Shown here: piece after piece, positions 33,638-44,194 of the stretch
Position numbering within the stretch: the first letter of the stretch is position 1
How the letters are laid out: the number at the start of each line of letters is the position of its first letter
Source of the DNA: Roseibacillus sp.
GTDB taxonomy: Bacteria > Verrucomicrobiota > Verrucomicrobiia > Verrucomicrobiales > Akkermansiaceae
Reading direction: 5' to 3'
Length of the DNA: 64,000 nucleotides
Assembly: GCA_029242545.1 (NCBI GenBank)
Contig: JAQWTV010000123.1
Location: 62,001 to 126,000 of the forward strand
Notes under the pieces: model-generated
The model's database searches: none
Told to the model about the DNA's origin: nothing
Seen by the model: only the letters and a program-made list of their open reading frames with translations
Translations under genes and position numbers: made by a program

Positions 33638-34906
33638 CTAAAGAAGAATTGTCTGTTCCCTGTCAGGACCGATACCGACATACTTTACCGGAGCTTCTGC
33701 CAATTCGGAAAGTCGATTCAGATAGGCTTGCGCCGCAGATGGCAGATCATCCCAAGACCGGCATCCGGAGGTGTCCGAGTTCCACCCGGGATGCGTTTCA
33801 TACACCGGAACAGCACGATTCCACGCGTCGCGGTGGGCTGGGGGAAACGAATGTTGAACGCCGTCAATTTCGTAAGCGGTGCAGATCTTAATATCCTCAC
33901 GCTGATCCAATCCATCAAGGTTTGTCACTGCAAGATCTGTAACTCCATTGACCATGGAGGCAAACCGGAGAAGAACGCAGTCCAGCCACCCACACCGCCT
34001 TTTTCGCCCGGTGGTGGCTCCAAATTCTCGACCCATGTCATGAAGGTAGTCTGAGAATTCCTGATTCTCTGTGATGTGTGCGCCTTCGCCAACCCGGGTT
34101 GTGTAGGCCTTACAGACGCCAATAACACGGTCGATTGCGACTGGGGGAAGCCCACTCCCTGTACAGGCGCCTCCGGAGGTCGTATTGGAAGAGGTGACAA
34201 AGGGGTATGTTCCAAAATCAATATCGAGGAAGGTCCCCTGGGCTCCCTCAAACACAATGCTCTTTCCGCCTCTCCAAGCTTCATGCAAGTTAGGAATCGT
34301 ATTGGTCACATGAGGCCTAAGTCGCTCAAGGGCAGGGTTAATTGTTTCGAGGACCGCAGAGGTTTCATGCTTGGTCATCCCGTGACGTTGCAGAGAAGCA
34401 TTAGCGTCTTCAAGCCGCACGGATATCAAGTCTCTGGCCAGTGCAGGGTCGAGAAGGTCTGCCATTCGAAGCCCATTCCGATTTGCCTTGTCAGAGTATG
34501 CGGGTCCGATACCGCGACGGGTAGTGCCTATAGAAAATTTGCCTCTGGCCTGTTCCTGGGCAGCATCAAGATCGCAATGATAGGGTAGCACTACATGAGC
34601 TCGGTCCGAGATGAGCAGGTTTTCTGGAGTGATAACCACTCCCTGTGCTTCGAGAGTCTCTATCTCTCTCACCAATCCTACCGGATCAAGAACCACTCCA
34701 TTACCGATGATGTTTTGCTTCTTTTCCCAGAGAATTCCGGAGGGAACAAGATGAAGGATATATTTGTTGGTTCCGACAATGACAGTGTGGCCGGCATTGT
34801 TGCCGCCTTGCCCTCTGACGACGACATCCGCATCCTCGGTGAGGTAGTCAACGATCTTACCTTTTCCTTCATCACCCCATTGGAGGCCGTTAACTATGGT
34901 GTTCAT
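33638..34906 (-). CDS. purA: Adenylosuccinate synthetase
   Basis: The 422-residue enzyme converts IMP and aspartate to adenylosuccinate with GTP, the first committed step to AMP. It has the P-loop-like GLQWGDEGKGKIVDYL at the N-terminus, GGNNAGHTV, FEGAQGTFLDIDFGTYPFVTSSNT in pieces, RVGEGAHITE, and the GTP-binding C-terminal KYVGIGPDREQTI. The ATG at 34906 is set by family alignment; the upstream 13 codons are not conserved. It lies 66 bases after the carA stop. Confidence 0.97.
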   Translation of the reverse strand: MNTIVNGLQWGDEGKGKIVDYLTEDADVVVRGQGGNNAGHTVIVGTNKYILHLVPSGILWEKKQNIIGNGVVLDPVGLVREIETLEAQGVVITPENLLISDRAHVVLPYHCDLDAAQEQARGKFSIGTTRRGIGPAYSDKANRNGLRMADLLDPALARDLISVRLEDANASLQRHGMTKHETSAVLETINPALERLRPHVTNTIPNLHEAWRGGKSIVFEGAQGTFLDIDFGTYPFVTSSNTTSGGACTGSGLPPVAIDRVIGVCKAYTTRVGEGAHITENQEFSDYLHDMGREFGATTGRKRRCGWLDCVLLRFASMVNGVTDLAVTNLDGLDQREDIKICTAYEIDGVQHSFPPAHRDAWNRAVPVYETHPGWNSDTSGCRSWDDLPSAAQAYLNRLSELAEAPVKYVGIGPDREQTILL

Positions 34907-34972
34907 GAGGCGCTTGTCGCTTTGATGCTGTCGGTTGCCCGCCATGACTGAGGCGCTGCGTCGTTTAAATTT

Positions 34973-36112
34973 TTACCTTGTAGCGTCAATAAGATCCGCG
35001 AACTCCTTAAAGAAGTAGGAGGCATCGTGGGGCCCCGGAGCTGCTTCCGGGTGGTACTGGACAGAAAATACTGGGTCTTTGGTGGAGCGGATGCCCTCCA
35101 CCGTCTGGTCGTTGAGATTGACGTGAGTGACCTCGACGTGGTCAGGCAGGGAGTCGGGGTCAGTTGCAAAGCCGTGATTCTGTGAAGTAATCGATACCGT
35201 GCCTGAGCGAAGATCCTTAACTGGTTGGTTTCCACCCCGGTGACCAAACTTTAGTTTAAAGGTTTTGCCGCCGAAAGCGTGAGTGAGAATCTGGTGTCCG
35301 AGGCATATTCCGAAGATTGGTTTTTGCCCGATAAGCTGCTGAATCTCGGTGTGAATATAACTGAGTGCATCTGGATCGCCGGGCCCGTTTGATAGAAAGA
35401 TGCCATCGGGATTAAGGGCAAGGACGTCAGCGGCGCTGGCTGAGGCTCCTACGACCTGGACTTCAAACCCATGTTGTCGTAGTTGGCGTAAGATATTGTA
35501 CTTCACGCCAAAGTCGTAAGCGACGATCCGGTGTCTCGGCTCAGGGAGGTCAATATAATAGCCTTCCTGATTTAAGCAGGGGTTGGGGATGGTCCATTGG
35601 CGGGATTCTTCCTGCCACTCAAAGGGCTTTTTGGTGGTGACTTCCTTGACAAAATCAGATCCCGCCATCAATGCCGAAGAACTGGCGGCGTCTACCGCAG
35701 CACTCTCGTCGAGTTCAGTAGTCAGGCACGCTCTCATTGCCCCAGCAGATCGAAGATGTTTGGTGAGAGCTCTGGTATCGATATCCTGTATGCCGATAAT
35801 TTTCTGCTCGGCTAGGTAGTCCTGCAGGCTTTGGCGCGACCTGAAATTGGATGGAGTATGGCAGAGTTCGCCGATCACAAATCCTCGGACGTGAGCCTGG
35901 CTCGATTCTGAGTCTTCTGGGATGATTCCATAGTTTCCCATAAGCGGGTAGGTCATGGTGACGATCTGCCCCCGGTAACTGGGATCGGTGAGAACCTCCT
36001 GATATCCTGTCATGGAAGTGTTGAAGCAGGCTTCCCCTGTCGAGGTGCCCGAATAACCAAAACTTTCGCCGCGAAATACGCGACCGTCTTCCAAAGCCAA
36101 AATAGCGTCCAT
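34973..36112 (-). CDS. carA: Carbamoyl-phosphate synthase small subunit (glutamine amidotransferase)
   Basis: The 379-residue subunit releases ammonia from glutamine for carbamoyl phosphate synthesis. The N-terminal domain begins MDAILALEDGRVFRGESFG; the class I amidotransferase domain has the catalytic Cys in FGICLGHQIL and the His/Glu pair in FSVQYHPEAAPGPHD. The start at 36112 fits the family; the 13 codons upstream are not conserved. The large subunit gene carB is not in the window. Confidence 0.97.
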   Translation of the reverse strand: MDAILALEDGRVFRGESFGYSGTSTGEACFNTSMTGYQEVLTDPSYRGQIVTMTYPLMGNYGIIPEDSESSQAHVRGFVIGELCHTPSNFRSRQSLQDYLAEQKIIGIQDIDTRALTKHLRSAGAMRACLTTELDESAAVDAASSSALMAGSDFVKEVTTKKPFEWQEESRQWTIPNPCLNQEGYYIDLPEPRHRIVAYDFGVKYNILRQLRQHGFEVQVVGASASAADVLALNPDGIFLSNGPGDPDALSYIHTEIQQLIGQKPIFGICLGHQILTHAFGGKTFKLKFGHRGGNQPVKDLRSGTVSITSQNHGFATDPDSLPDHVEVTHVNLNDQTVEGIRSTKDPVFSVQYHPEAAPGPHDASYFFKEFADLIDATR

Positions 36113-36310
36113 TCGGCGGCCGGATGGTCGAGAAATGCTCCGCAATAGCAAGGATTATTTAGGTGGAGAGGTCGCGATTTTTCCTCCATTGCACCGAAAA
36201 TAATGAGTTGGCGAGATCTTACGCCTGATTGTGAATAACTTCGAAGACCAAGTGGATCCCGATTCAGGTCTTTTGAGGAGGCAAGGCTCCTTTAACGAGG
36301 AGAGCTTATC

Positions 36311-37558
36311 CTACTGAGGTGCCGGTTCGAGATGAAAGTCAGCGAATTCGAGAAACCTGTCCCAGTCGTATGTTTCGATCGAGTGGCCCCCTTCCCGGAG
36401 GTGGTAACCCACATGACTTCTGATGACAGCTTTGCCGACTGCAGGAGATTTTCGATCCGCCAAGGAGGTTTTTGCGCCGAGTAATCGATAAATTTCACCT
36501 GCGTGATATGCAGAAAGATATTCTCCGCGCGGATCAGCCCACGTGTCATTGGTGCTGCTGTGAACATAGACGGGGCGGGGGGCAATACATGCGAGCAGCA
36601 TGTGCTGGTCTACGGGAAGGTCGTCTTCCTGCCCGACAAACTTCCATGCGTTACGACAGAGCCAGTAAGGAAACCGCGTCACCATCTTCTTTAGTGTTTC
36701 TCCTGATTTTCTCCGCCAGAGTGCGGCGCCTGCACAGCCTGATTGAGCAGAGATGGCGAGAGCAAACCGCGTGTCCTGTGCAGCGGTCCAGAGAGCGGTC
36801 TTGCCCATCTTGGAATGCCCCATGACGGCAACCCTTGTATGGTCAATATCCTGATCAGCCTCTAAGTAGTCCATCGCCCGCATAGCGCCCCACGCACAGG
36901 CAGAGATCACTCCCCACTCGTGAGCTTTAGGGAAACTCTGACCCTTGGGGTAGAAAAGTTTGTGTATACCACTGCGAAAATCTACTTCGTTGTGCCTAAC
37001 GAGATCCTCATGGTAAACGGCGCAAAGCGCATAGCCTTTTTCGATGAATTTACCAATTGGCCATCCGTTCTTGAGTTTGCCCGGCCTGAGAAGCGCCGCT
37101 CCAAATTCGTCACTTCGAGTGTTTTGAAAGCTATGTTTAAGGAAACACGGGACTGGTTTGCTGGCCTTATTGGGAACGAACAGGATGAGGTGCATGGCCA
37201 TCCTTCCGTTCTTATTACTCAGATGAATTTTGATCTCTTTTCGTGTGGCAGCGGAGTCCATGAACTCGAGATCGGTTTGAGCTACCTCAAATTCGACAGT
37301 GATCGGGGATGGTGCTTCCGGAACCCGGCCATAAATTAGGTTGCTGAAGAGCGAGAGGATTTCAGGTCGCCGGATGTTATGCCACTGATCAGCTGTTGTG
37401 ATTTTTTGACCGTCCGACGTTACAAGCAGGGGAGGGAGGTCGTAATGGGGTGTCTTGGCATCATCATAATTAACATCGCTATCATACTCTTTTGCTTCAC
37501 GGGCTTCAGCGCTAAAGCATAGCGTCAGCAGGGACAGAGCCGCCGGGATGATTCTCAT
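36311..37558 (-). CDS. Exported CE15-like esterase (glucuronoyl methylesterase family)
   Basis: A 415-residue protein with a signal peptide (MRIIPAALSLLTLCFSAEA) and an alpha/beta-hydrolase domain. The nucleophile elbow is VAVMGHSKMGKTALW with Ser249, the bacterial CE15-type motif with the following Gly-Lys; the probable catalytic His392 is in LREGGHSIETYDW. CE15 enzymes cleave the ester between lignin and glucuronate of xylan, and some act on other uronate esters. It stands alone between carA and ilvN, though uxaC and two sulfatases lie 14 kb away. Confidence 0.85.
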   Translation of the reverse strand: MRIIPAALSLLTLCFSAEAREAKEYDSDVNYDDAKTPHYDLPPLLVTSDGQKITTADQWHNIRRPEILSLFSNLIYGRVPEAPSPITVEFEVAQTDLEFMDSAATRKEIKIHLSNKNGRMAMHLILFVPNKASKPVPCFLKHSFQNTRSDEFGAALLRPGKLKNGWPIGKFIEKGYALCAVYHEDLVRHNEVDFRSGIHKLFYPKGQSFPKAHEWGVISACAWGAMRAMDYLEADQDIDHTRVAVMGHSKMGKTALWTAAQDTRFALAISAQSGCAGAALWRRKSGETLKKMVTRFPYWLCRNAWKFVGQEDDLPVDQHMLLACIAPRPVYVHSSTNDTWADPRGEYLSAYHAGEIYRLLGAKTSLADRKSPAVGKAVIRSHVGYHLREGGHSIETYDWDRFLEFADFHLEPAPQ

Positions 37559-37728
37559 GGGCTGAGGGGACCGGAAAGCACTGGGAAAAGCAATGAGACT
37601 CTCAACTCCATATGGCGGATGATAGGCAAGCCCTAGGCAGGAGTAGTCGGAGGCGGAGCTCGACCTGCTAGGCCGGTTCGTCGGAGGAGGTTGAGGAGCC
37701 CTACAGGTAATGCTCCAATGCGGGATGC

Positions 37729-38271
37729 CTAGGTAGGGTGTTCACCCCGGGCCATGACAACCTTACCAGTTCGAACAGTCTCGATGATATCAAACTGAGA
37801 GAGCATGCTGGCCGCTGCGTCGACCTTTGGAGAGTCCCCGGTGATCATACCGGTCATGGACGAGGGGGTAAGATCGACGGTTTTGCCGTTAAAGTGCTCG
37901 ATAATCTGCAGGGCGTCCGTGCGTTGTTGAGCGTCGCCGACAAGGAATTTGATAAGGAGCATTTCCTTGACGACGGCATCCGCAGCGGTGTGCTCGTAAC
38001 AGTGCATGACGTCGATCAGCTTGGTCACCTGCTTGACGATCTGCTCGAGGCCCTCCGGGGCACCCTTAAGGCCGATAGTCATACGGCTAAAGTTGGCATC
38101 GCGGCCCTGTGATACAACCAACGACTCAATGTTGTATCCGCGGCGCGCGAAAACCTGGCAGATTCGCATTAGCACACCGGCTTTGTTGTTTACGAAAATC
38201 GAGAGGGTATGAGTGACCTCATCAGGATTGATCGAAGTCGGGGTGTCAGTGGTAACAATTGTCCTGGGCAT
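37729..38271 (-). CDS. ilvN: Acetolactate synthase small (regulatory) subunit
   Basis: The 180-residue subunit has an N-terminal ACT domain (about 23-100) with HTLSIFVNNKAGVLMRICQVFARRGYNIESL in pieces, the valine-binding regulatory module, and the C-terminal half typical of IlvN/IlvH. It confers valine feedback inhibition on IlvB. It follows ilvB after 67 bases in the same direction. ilvC is not present nearby. Confidence 0.96.
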   Translation of the reverse strand: MPRTIVTTDTPTSINPDEVTHTLSIFVNNKAGVLMRICQVFARRGYNIESLVVSQGRDANFSRMTIGLKGAPEGLEQIVKQVTKLIDVMHCYEHTAADAVVKEMLLIKFLVGDAQQRTDALQIIEHFNGKTVDLTPSSMTGMITGDSPKVDAAASMLSQFDIIETVRTGKVVMARGEHPT

Positions 38272-38338
38272 GATACTGATTGGTTGGCGAGGAGAAGCTC
38301 AGATTCGATAACTATGCTATGCTGAGGGTGGTCGACTC

Positions 38339-40066
<1,728 letters not shown>

Positions 40067-40325
40067 GAAAATTGTCTCTAAAATTATAAAGACACCAAAA
40101 TAAATTAATTGTCGAAACAAAAATGGCACCTATTAAGTGTAAAAACGGGTTTGTTATTCACATATATGGAGAAAAAATAGCCCAAAAGGTCTAAAGGGAT
40201 AGTTTTTGGCAGCATTTAAATTTGAAAACAGCATTTATATTGATATTGAGTGCTGGAGGGTGTGGCCTAGATCCAACTCGAGCCTCAGCCAAATTCCTAT
40301 CTATCGAGGCGGGGTAGCCACCGGG
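40067..40325 (-). promoter_or_regulatory. AT-rich upstream region of ilvB
   Basis: This 259-base gap is much more AT-rich than its surroundings. On the minus strand a perfect TATAAT lies at 40088-40083, giving a leader of about 10-15 bases before the ilvB ATG; the -35 region is weak. Two exact copies of CAGCATTTA (40210-40218 and 40229-40237) are spaced 19 bases apart, about two helical turns. I found no leader peptide rich in Ile/Val/Leu codons and no T-box-like element, so attenuation is not supported. Confidence 0.45.
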
Positions 40326-41285
40326 TTAGCCGGCCGGATCCTGATTTTCGACAAGTGCTAGAATCGCCTCTATGGTCGCGAGGGCATTTCCCTCAAGTCG
40401 ATTGTTGGCATAGAGATATGTTCTCCGTCCTGATGGCTGCCTTTTTAGATCGGAGATGAGTTTTGCCGCCGCATGACGGACGCCTTTCTGGATCTCCTTA
40501 ATGCCGTCATAGGGGGCAAAAGATTCTACTGCTCCATCATAATCCCGCCCACGCTTCAGAAGTAATCGGCAACCCGTGGGTGAGTTGTCCGGGGTCGGTG
40601 ACCTCAGCTTTAACTGCTCGGAGAGGTCGGGCATGCGCTGCCATTGGTTGTAAACGTGCGCGACTGAGTGGCGTTCGAGAGTGTCGAAATAGGCTTTCTG
40701 CAGAAGGGAGGGGTTACGTATTTCGACCCCAAAGTCCCATTCGTTGGTAGGAAGCTTGGAAAGGAATAAGTCTAATTCAGAAACAAACTCTCTTCCGTGG
40801 CGATAATCTCTTGGGTAAAAGCGAGAGAACTCAAAGATTATCAGGCCGGTGCGTTCTCGATGGGGGGCAAGTGGATACAGAAACGATTTCAGAAAGATAT
40901 CCGGATTGAGATAGCATGGATTGGCGCGCCCGGAGAACTCCCCATGTCTTTTCAGGGTGGGGAAGTTCTTGATGGTAATAGTGTCGGTGACTTTGTGGGA
41001 AAATCGAAAGTCGGGAGGAACCTTTTCAGTGAGGTTTGCGAGATATTTCTCTGAGGGAAACCGGTAGTAAGATGCGTCTACGCATACGGTAGAGAAGATT
41101 TCAGCATACTCCTCAAGGCAGGAGTCTTGAAAGCGGGACTTGGAAAGCTTTCCCCGGTATTGATAGCGATCGGGTTGGTAGAGCTGGCCGATCCATCCGG
41201 GATACTTCCATGATGATGTTCCGACGAAAATACCTTCGTGTGCCAGCTGGCCGAGAGTGATTTTTAAGGCCGAGAAATCGATCAT
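40326..41285 (-). CDS. DUF72 family protein (YecE-like)
   Basis: A 319-residue TIM-barrel protein of DUF72. Recognised by FVGTSSWKYPGWIGQLYQP near the N-terminus, the EYAEIFSTVCVDASYYRFPS strand, FSHKVTDTITI and the LYANNRLEGNALATI C-terminus. The family is widespread and uncharacterised; structures resemble xylose-isomerase-like barrels. It is transcribed alone or with the following isomerase-like gene, 70 bases upstream. Confidence 0.9.
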   Translation of the reverse strand: MIDFSALKITLGQLAHEGIFVGTSSWKYPGWIGQLYQPDRYQYRGKLSKSRFQDSCLEEYAEIFSTVCVDASYYRFPSEKYLANLTEKVPPDFRFSHKVTDTITIKNFPTLKRHGEFSGRANPCYLNPDIFLKSFLYPLAPHRERTGLIIFEFSRFYPRDYRHGREFVSELDLFLSKLPTNEWDFGVEIRNPSLLQKAYFDTLERHSVAHVYNQWQRMPDLSEQLKLRSPTPDNSPTGCRLLLKRGRDYDGAVESFAPYDGIKEIQKGVRHAAAKLISDLKRQPSGRRTYLYANNRLEGNALATIEAILALVENQDPAG

Positions 41286-41355
41286 GGTCCCGCCGTGTTT
41301 TCTTTCTCAGGAGCCTGTGATGGCTTGCGTGCCTGGTATGAAGGCTCTCAGTTGG

Positions 41356-42285
41356 TTATATTGTAGCTGGAAACTTCTCTCTCCAGCACTGTAGAGCTAA
41401 GAGGATTTCATCGGTTTGGCGCCTCGGTGAGAGCTCCCAGACGTGTGGCGTCCGGGGTTCCATCATCTTCAGTAAGCAGTCATAATTGAGCGTGCCAGTA
41501 AATGGGACCCGGTGATCACGATCGGGCCATGTCACATCGTGCACATGGGCTCCTATCAAGTGGGGCTGCATGGTTTTCAGCCAAGCCTCGTGCTCCAGTA
41601 GTCCAATGTTGTGCTTCAGCTGGACATGGCCAAAATCGTGCCAATAACCGACCCACTCATTTTCTGAGAAGTGCTCTTGGAGCAGAATCATTTCATCTTC
41701 GGTAGGAACATCCTCATACCTTGATCGAGACTCGATCGCGAGCTTCACCTTAAGCTCGGCAGCTTTTTCAGCTATGAGCTCAAGAGATTCAATAGCGCGT
41801 TGAAAATAGAGTGCTCCAACGCGGGATCGTTTTCTGATGCACTTTTGCCTGAGCTTCTCCAATTTTGGTTTGGGCTCCAATCCTTCTCGGACCATCTCGG
41901 TAAGTTTGCCAGTCCATTTCCGATGGGGCATCCGGGGGACAGACCCCATATGAAGAACGAGATACTCGGCATTAAACTCAGCGGCAACCTCGAGAGACTT
42001 AAGAGTCATTTTCAATGCTCGGTCGCGATCAAAGGTACGGTGAGAAGTGAATTCATAGGCATCCGGAGCGTCGATCATTACCTCGGTGGGTGACGGGAAG
42101 TAATTGTGAACCCCGCAGCACCGAAAAGCGCCTCCGTTAAAGGCGTTTCGAATCCCCGGCAATTTGGCAATCGTCATGCCGTGGCTGAGTTCAATGTCGC
42201 TGACACCGAGCTCGAGAATCTCGGTGATCATGGCCTCTCCGTCCGAATGGCGGGAGTTATTCCAGCAGGTAGAAAAAGCAAGCAT
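41356..42285 (-). CDS. Xylose isomerase-like TIM-barrel protein (sugar phosphate isomerase/epimerase family)
   Basis: A 309-residue protein of the AP endonuclease 2 / sugar phosphate isomerase superfamily. Metal-binding-type residues occur in LVLHMGSVP, LAIESRSRYEDVPTEDEM (a Glu) , GYWHDFGHVQ (Asp and His) and GAHVHDVTWPDRDHRVPFTGTLNYD in pieces (His). The reaction and substrate are unknown; many relatives isomerise or epimerise sugars or inositol derivatives. It lies next to another TIM-barrel (DUF72) gene on the same strand. Confidence 0.8.
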   Translation of the reverse strand: MLAFSTCWNNSRHSDGEAMITEILELGVSDIELSHGMTIAKLPGIRNAFNGGAFRCCGVHNYFPSPTEVMIDAPDAYEFTSHRTFDRDRALKMTLKSLEVAAEFNAEYLVLHMGSVPRMPHRKWTGKLTEMVREGLEPKPKLEKLRQKCIRKRSRVGALYFQRAIESLELIAEKAAELKVKLAIESRSRYEDVPTEDEMILLQEHFSENEWVGYWHDFGHVQLKHNIGLLEHEAWLKTMQPHLIGAHVHDVTWPDRDHRVPFTGTLNYDCLLKMMEPRTPHVWELSPRRQTDEILLALQCWREKFPATI

Positions 42286-42416
42286 TTGAGACTCTGGGCC
42301 TCCGTGGCTACAAAGGTTGGAGGCTAGGGGATTCCATGCCTTTGGCCGGCCCTTGTCGACAGTAATGCCTCAAGTGTTCGCGGTGACCCTTCAGACTCGG
42401 AGAAGAGTTTGGAGGA

Positions 42417-42809
42417 TTACCACTTCGCGGTGCCCATAGGGTGTTGCCGGGACCGACGATGAAGACGGAGCAGGTAAAGGCCGTTGAAAAAGAAGAGAGC
42501 AGAAAGAAAGGCGATGGTTAGCTGCATCACGGCCATGGTAGCAATGTGGTCGTCGTGAGCCATTGCGCGAGCGACCTCGGTTGTTCGCAATGCGTTGTGA
42601 ATGAAATCAGCCTCGCCACTTCCAATTGCGGCCTCTACGTATTTTTGGTCTGCGGTAGAGTGTTGAAGAAACTTTTGTTGCCCGTTGTAGATAATAGGAA
42701 CGGCCACCAAGAGGCAGAGAGCGACTCCAAGATTGGTGAGAAGGACAAGAGGAAGGCGTGTGCGTCGTGGGTTTGTAATCCCGCGGGGAGTGTTAGGGGA
42801 GGGCTTCAT
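42417..42809 (-). CDS. Small protein with two predicted membrane helices
   Basis: I choose the ATG at 42809 (MKPSPNTPRG), overlapping the rsmI stop by 17 bases, which implies translational coupling. The 130-residue product has one membrane segment near residues 20-40 (LPLVLLTNLGVALCLLVAVPII) and another near 92-112 (MAVMQLTIAFLSALFFFNGLYLL), with a soluble helical stretch between. I do not recognise a family; a periplasmic or cytoplasmic sensor-like loop is possible but not supported. Confidence 0.65.
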   Translation of the reverse strand: MKPSPNTPRGITNPRRTRLPLVLLTNLGVALCLLVAVPIIYNGQQKFLQHSTADQKYVEAAIGSGEADFIHNALRTTEVARAMAHDDHIATMAVMQLTIAFLSALFFFNGLYLLRLHRRSRQHPMGTAKW

Positions 42810-43503
42810 TGCTGAGACTGGTTGGATCGATAGCCAGCACGAATTCTCCTCGTGGCTCACGATCAGTAAAGGTTGCTAGCAATTTCATGGTTTCCCCTCC
42901 ATACATGTTTTCAAATTTCTTAGTTAATTCTTTAAGAATACTAATGTGCACTTGAGGTTCCAACTCCGTTAATATTTCGAGGGTTGAAACAAGTCGATGA
43001 GGAGACTCGAAGTAAAGAGATGTGTGTCCACGCTGAAGCGCTTTCTCGAGTTCTCTCCGCCGCTTTCCCTTCTTATATGGAAGAAACCCTCCGAAGGTGA
43101 AGGGGAGGGGAGGGAGCCCGGAAGCGACGATTGCCGTGGTTATCGCGCTTGGGCCGGGAAGGACTTCGTAGGGGACGCTGCTTTCAATGCATGCGCGAAG
43201 CAGTCGGTATCCTGGGTCAGAGAGACAAGGCGTCCCCGCGTCTGAAATTACTGCGATACGCTCGCCATTCTGTGCCTTGGCAATAATTTCAGGAATTTTC
43301 CGCGATTCGTTATGATCATGGAGAGATGTCAGAGCTTTATCGATCTCGTAGTGCCTCAGCAGCTTGCGGGAGTGTCGAGTGTCTTCGCAGGCAATCAAGT
43401 CAACCGCCCGAAGGGTTTCGATGCCGCGCAGGGTGATGTCTGCCAGGTTGCCGATTGGCGTTGGAACAAAGGAGATACTGGGAGCAGCGGGCTCATCGGA
43501 CAT
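42793..43503 (-). CDS. rsmI: 16S rRNA (cytidine-1402-2'-O)-methyltransferase
   Basis: A 236-residue tetrapyrrole-methylase-fold enzyme that methylates the ribose of C1402 in the decoding centre. It shows ISFVPTPIGNLADITLRGIETL, CEDTRHSRKLL, the SAM-binding AVISDAGTPCLSDPG, VLPGPSAITTAIVASGLP and FGGFLPYKKGKRRREL, the RsmI hallmarks. The C-terminal extension domain of the E. coli protein (~286 residues) is shortened. Upstream is lptE after 140 bases; downstream the small membrane protein overlaps. Confidence 0.95.
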   Translation of the reverse strand: MSDEPAAPSISFVPTPIGNLADITLRGIETLRAVDLIACEDTRHSRKLLRHYEIDKALTSLHDHNESRKIPEIIAKAQNGERIAVISDAGTPCLSDPGYRLLRACIESSVPYEVLPGPSAITTAIVASGLPPLPFTFGGFLPYKKGKRRRELEKALQRGHTSLYFESPHRLVSTLEILTELEPQVHISILKELTKKFENMYGGETMKLLATFTDREPRGEFVLAIDPTSLSNEALP

Positions 43504-43643
43504 GGAAGGTGTATACAGAAGTCATCACCGGGTCGGAAGGCCAGAAAGGAATGATAGGGTCTTATTGTCTGCCTGTTGCTGCCTGGTAGTCGCGTGACCA
43601 CAAGAGGTGCTAAGCGTGATTGTCTCCGAAACCGGGACGAATC

Positions 43644-44186
43644 TTAAAATCCTTCAGCGAATCGTGCGATCATGCTGTCGGTTGCTCTCTTAATGGAGTC
43701 AACAAGAGCACTTTGTCTAGCAGTCTGCAAATTCGGATCTACGAAAAATCTTGTAGTTCCAGTAGCGTTTCCACGGGCCAGAATTTTAGTCGGGTTATCT
43801 GTATCCACCAGCACCCAGTTCAAGTGCGCTTTCATTTCCAGTTCCTCCGATCGCAAAGCATCCTCTCTTGTTGACCGGACTTGGAGATACTCAATCTTTC
43901 TCAGTTCGGCTTGCAGGTGCGCATCTGCTCGATCAAGAGTCGTCATCCGATAGGTGCCGTCTCTTGTAAGAGCATCAGCAATGCTATTTGTGGCGAGGGC
44001 TGTAGCCCTGGGAATCTGGGTGCTATTTTTAACTACCGCAACACAGACCGAATTGATCCCGGCAAGGTGCTCGGGTTTCGCGCTTCCCCATCGGTAGCCA
44101 CTGCAGCTGGTGAGAGAGAGAATTGAAATTGCGCCGAGGATCGACAGAAGGCCGTTGGTTGAGGCTATTCTTGGAACCTTGAACAT
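43644..44186 (-). CDS. lptE: LptE-like LPS assembly lipoprotein
   Basis: A 180-residue outer membrane lipoprotein. The signal peptide ends in the lipobox LTSC with Cys28, followed by the family-typical SGYRWGSAKPEHLAGI and VVKNSTQIPRATALATNSIADALTRDG. LptE plugs the LptD barrel and helps deliver lipopolysaccharide to the cell surface. It begins eight bases after the BamD-like gene stop, so two outer-membrane assembly factors are co-transcribed. The assignment is by motif layout; LptE is poorly conserved. Confidence 0.8.
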   Translation of the reverse strand: MFKVPRIASTNGLLSILGAISILSLTSCSGYRWGSAKPEHLAGINSVCVAVVKNSTQIPRATALATNSIADALTRDGTYRMTTLDRADAHLQAELRKIEYLQVRSTREDALRSEELEMKAHLNWVLVDTDNPTKILARGNATGTTRFFVDPNLQTARQSALVDSIKRATDSMIARFAEGF

Positions 44187-44194
44187 GCGGCCTC

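Noticed and set aside
36113-36310. Weak AGGAG/CTCCT hairpins after the CE15-like esterase gene
   Set aside because: The stems are only five to six pairs and lack a U-tract, so I do not call a terminator there.
37632-37733. Inverted repeat CCTAGGCA / TGCCTAGG about 87 bases apart around the ilvN stop
   Set aside because: Much of each arm is the self-complementary CCTAGG, the spacing is long, and there is no further pairing, so chance is likely.
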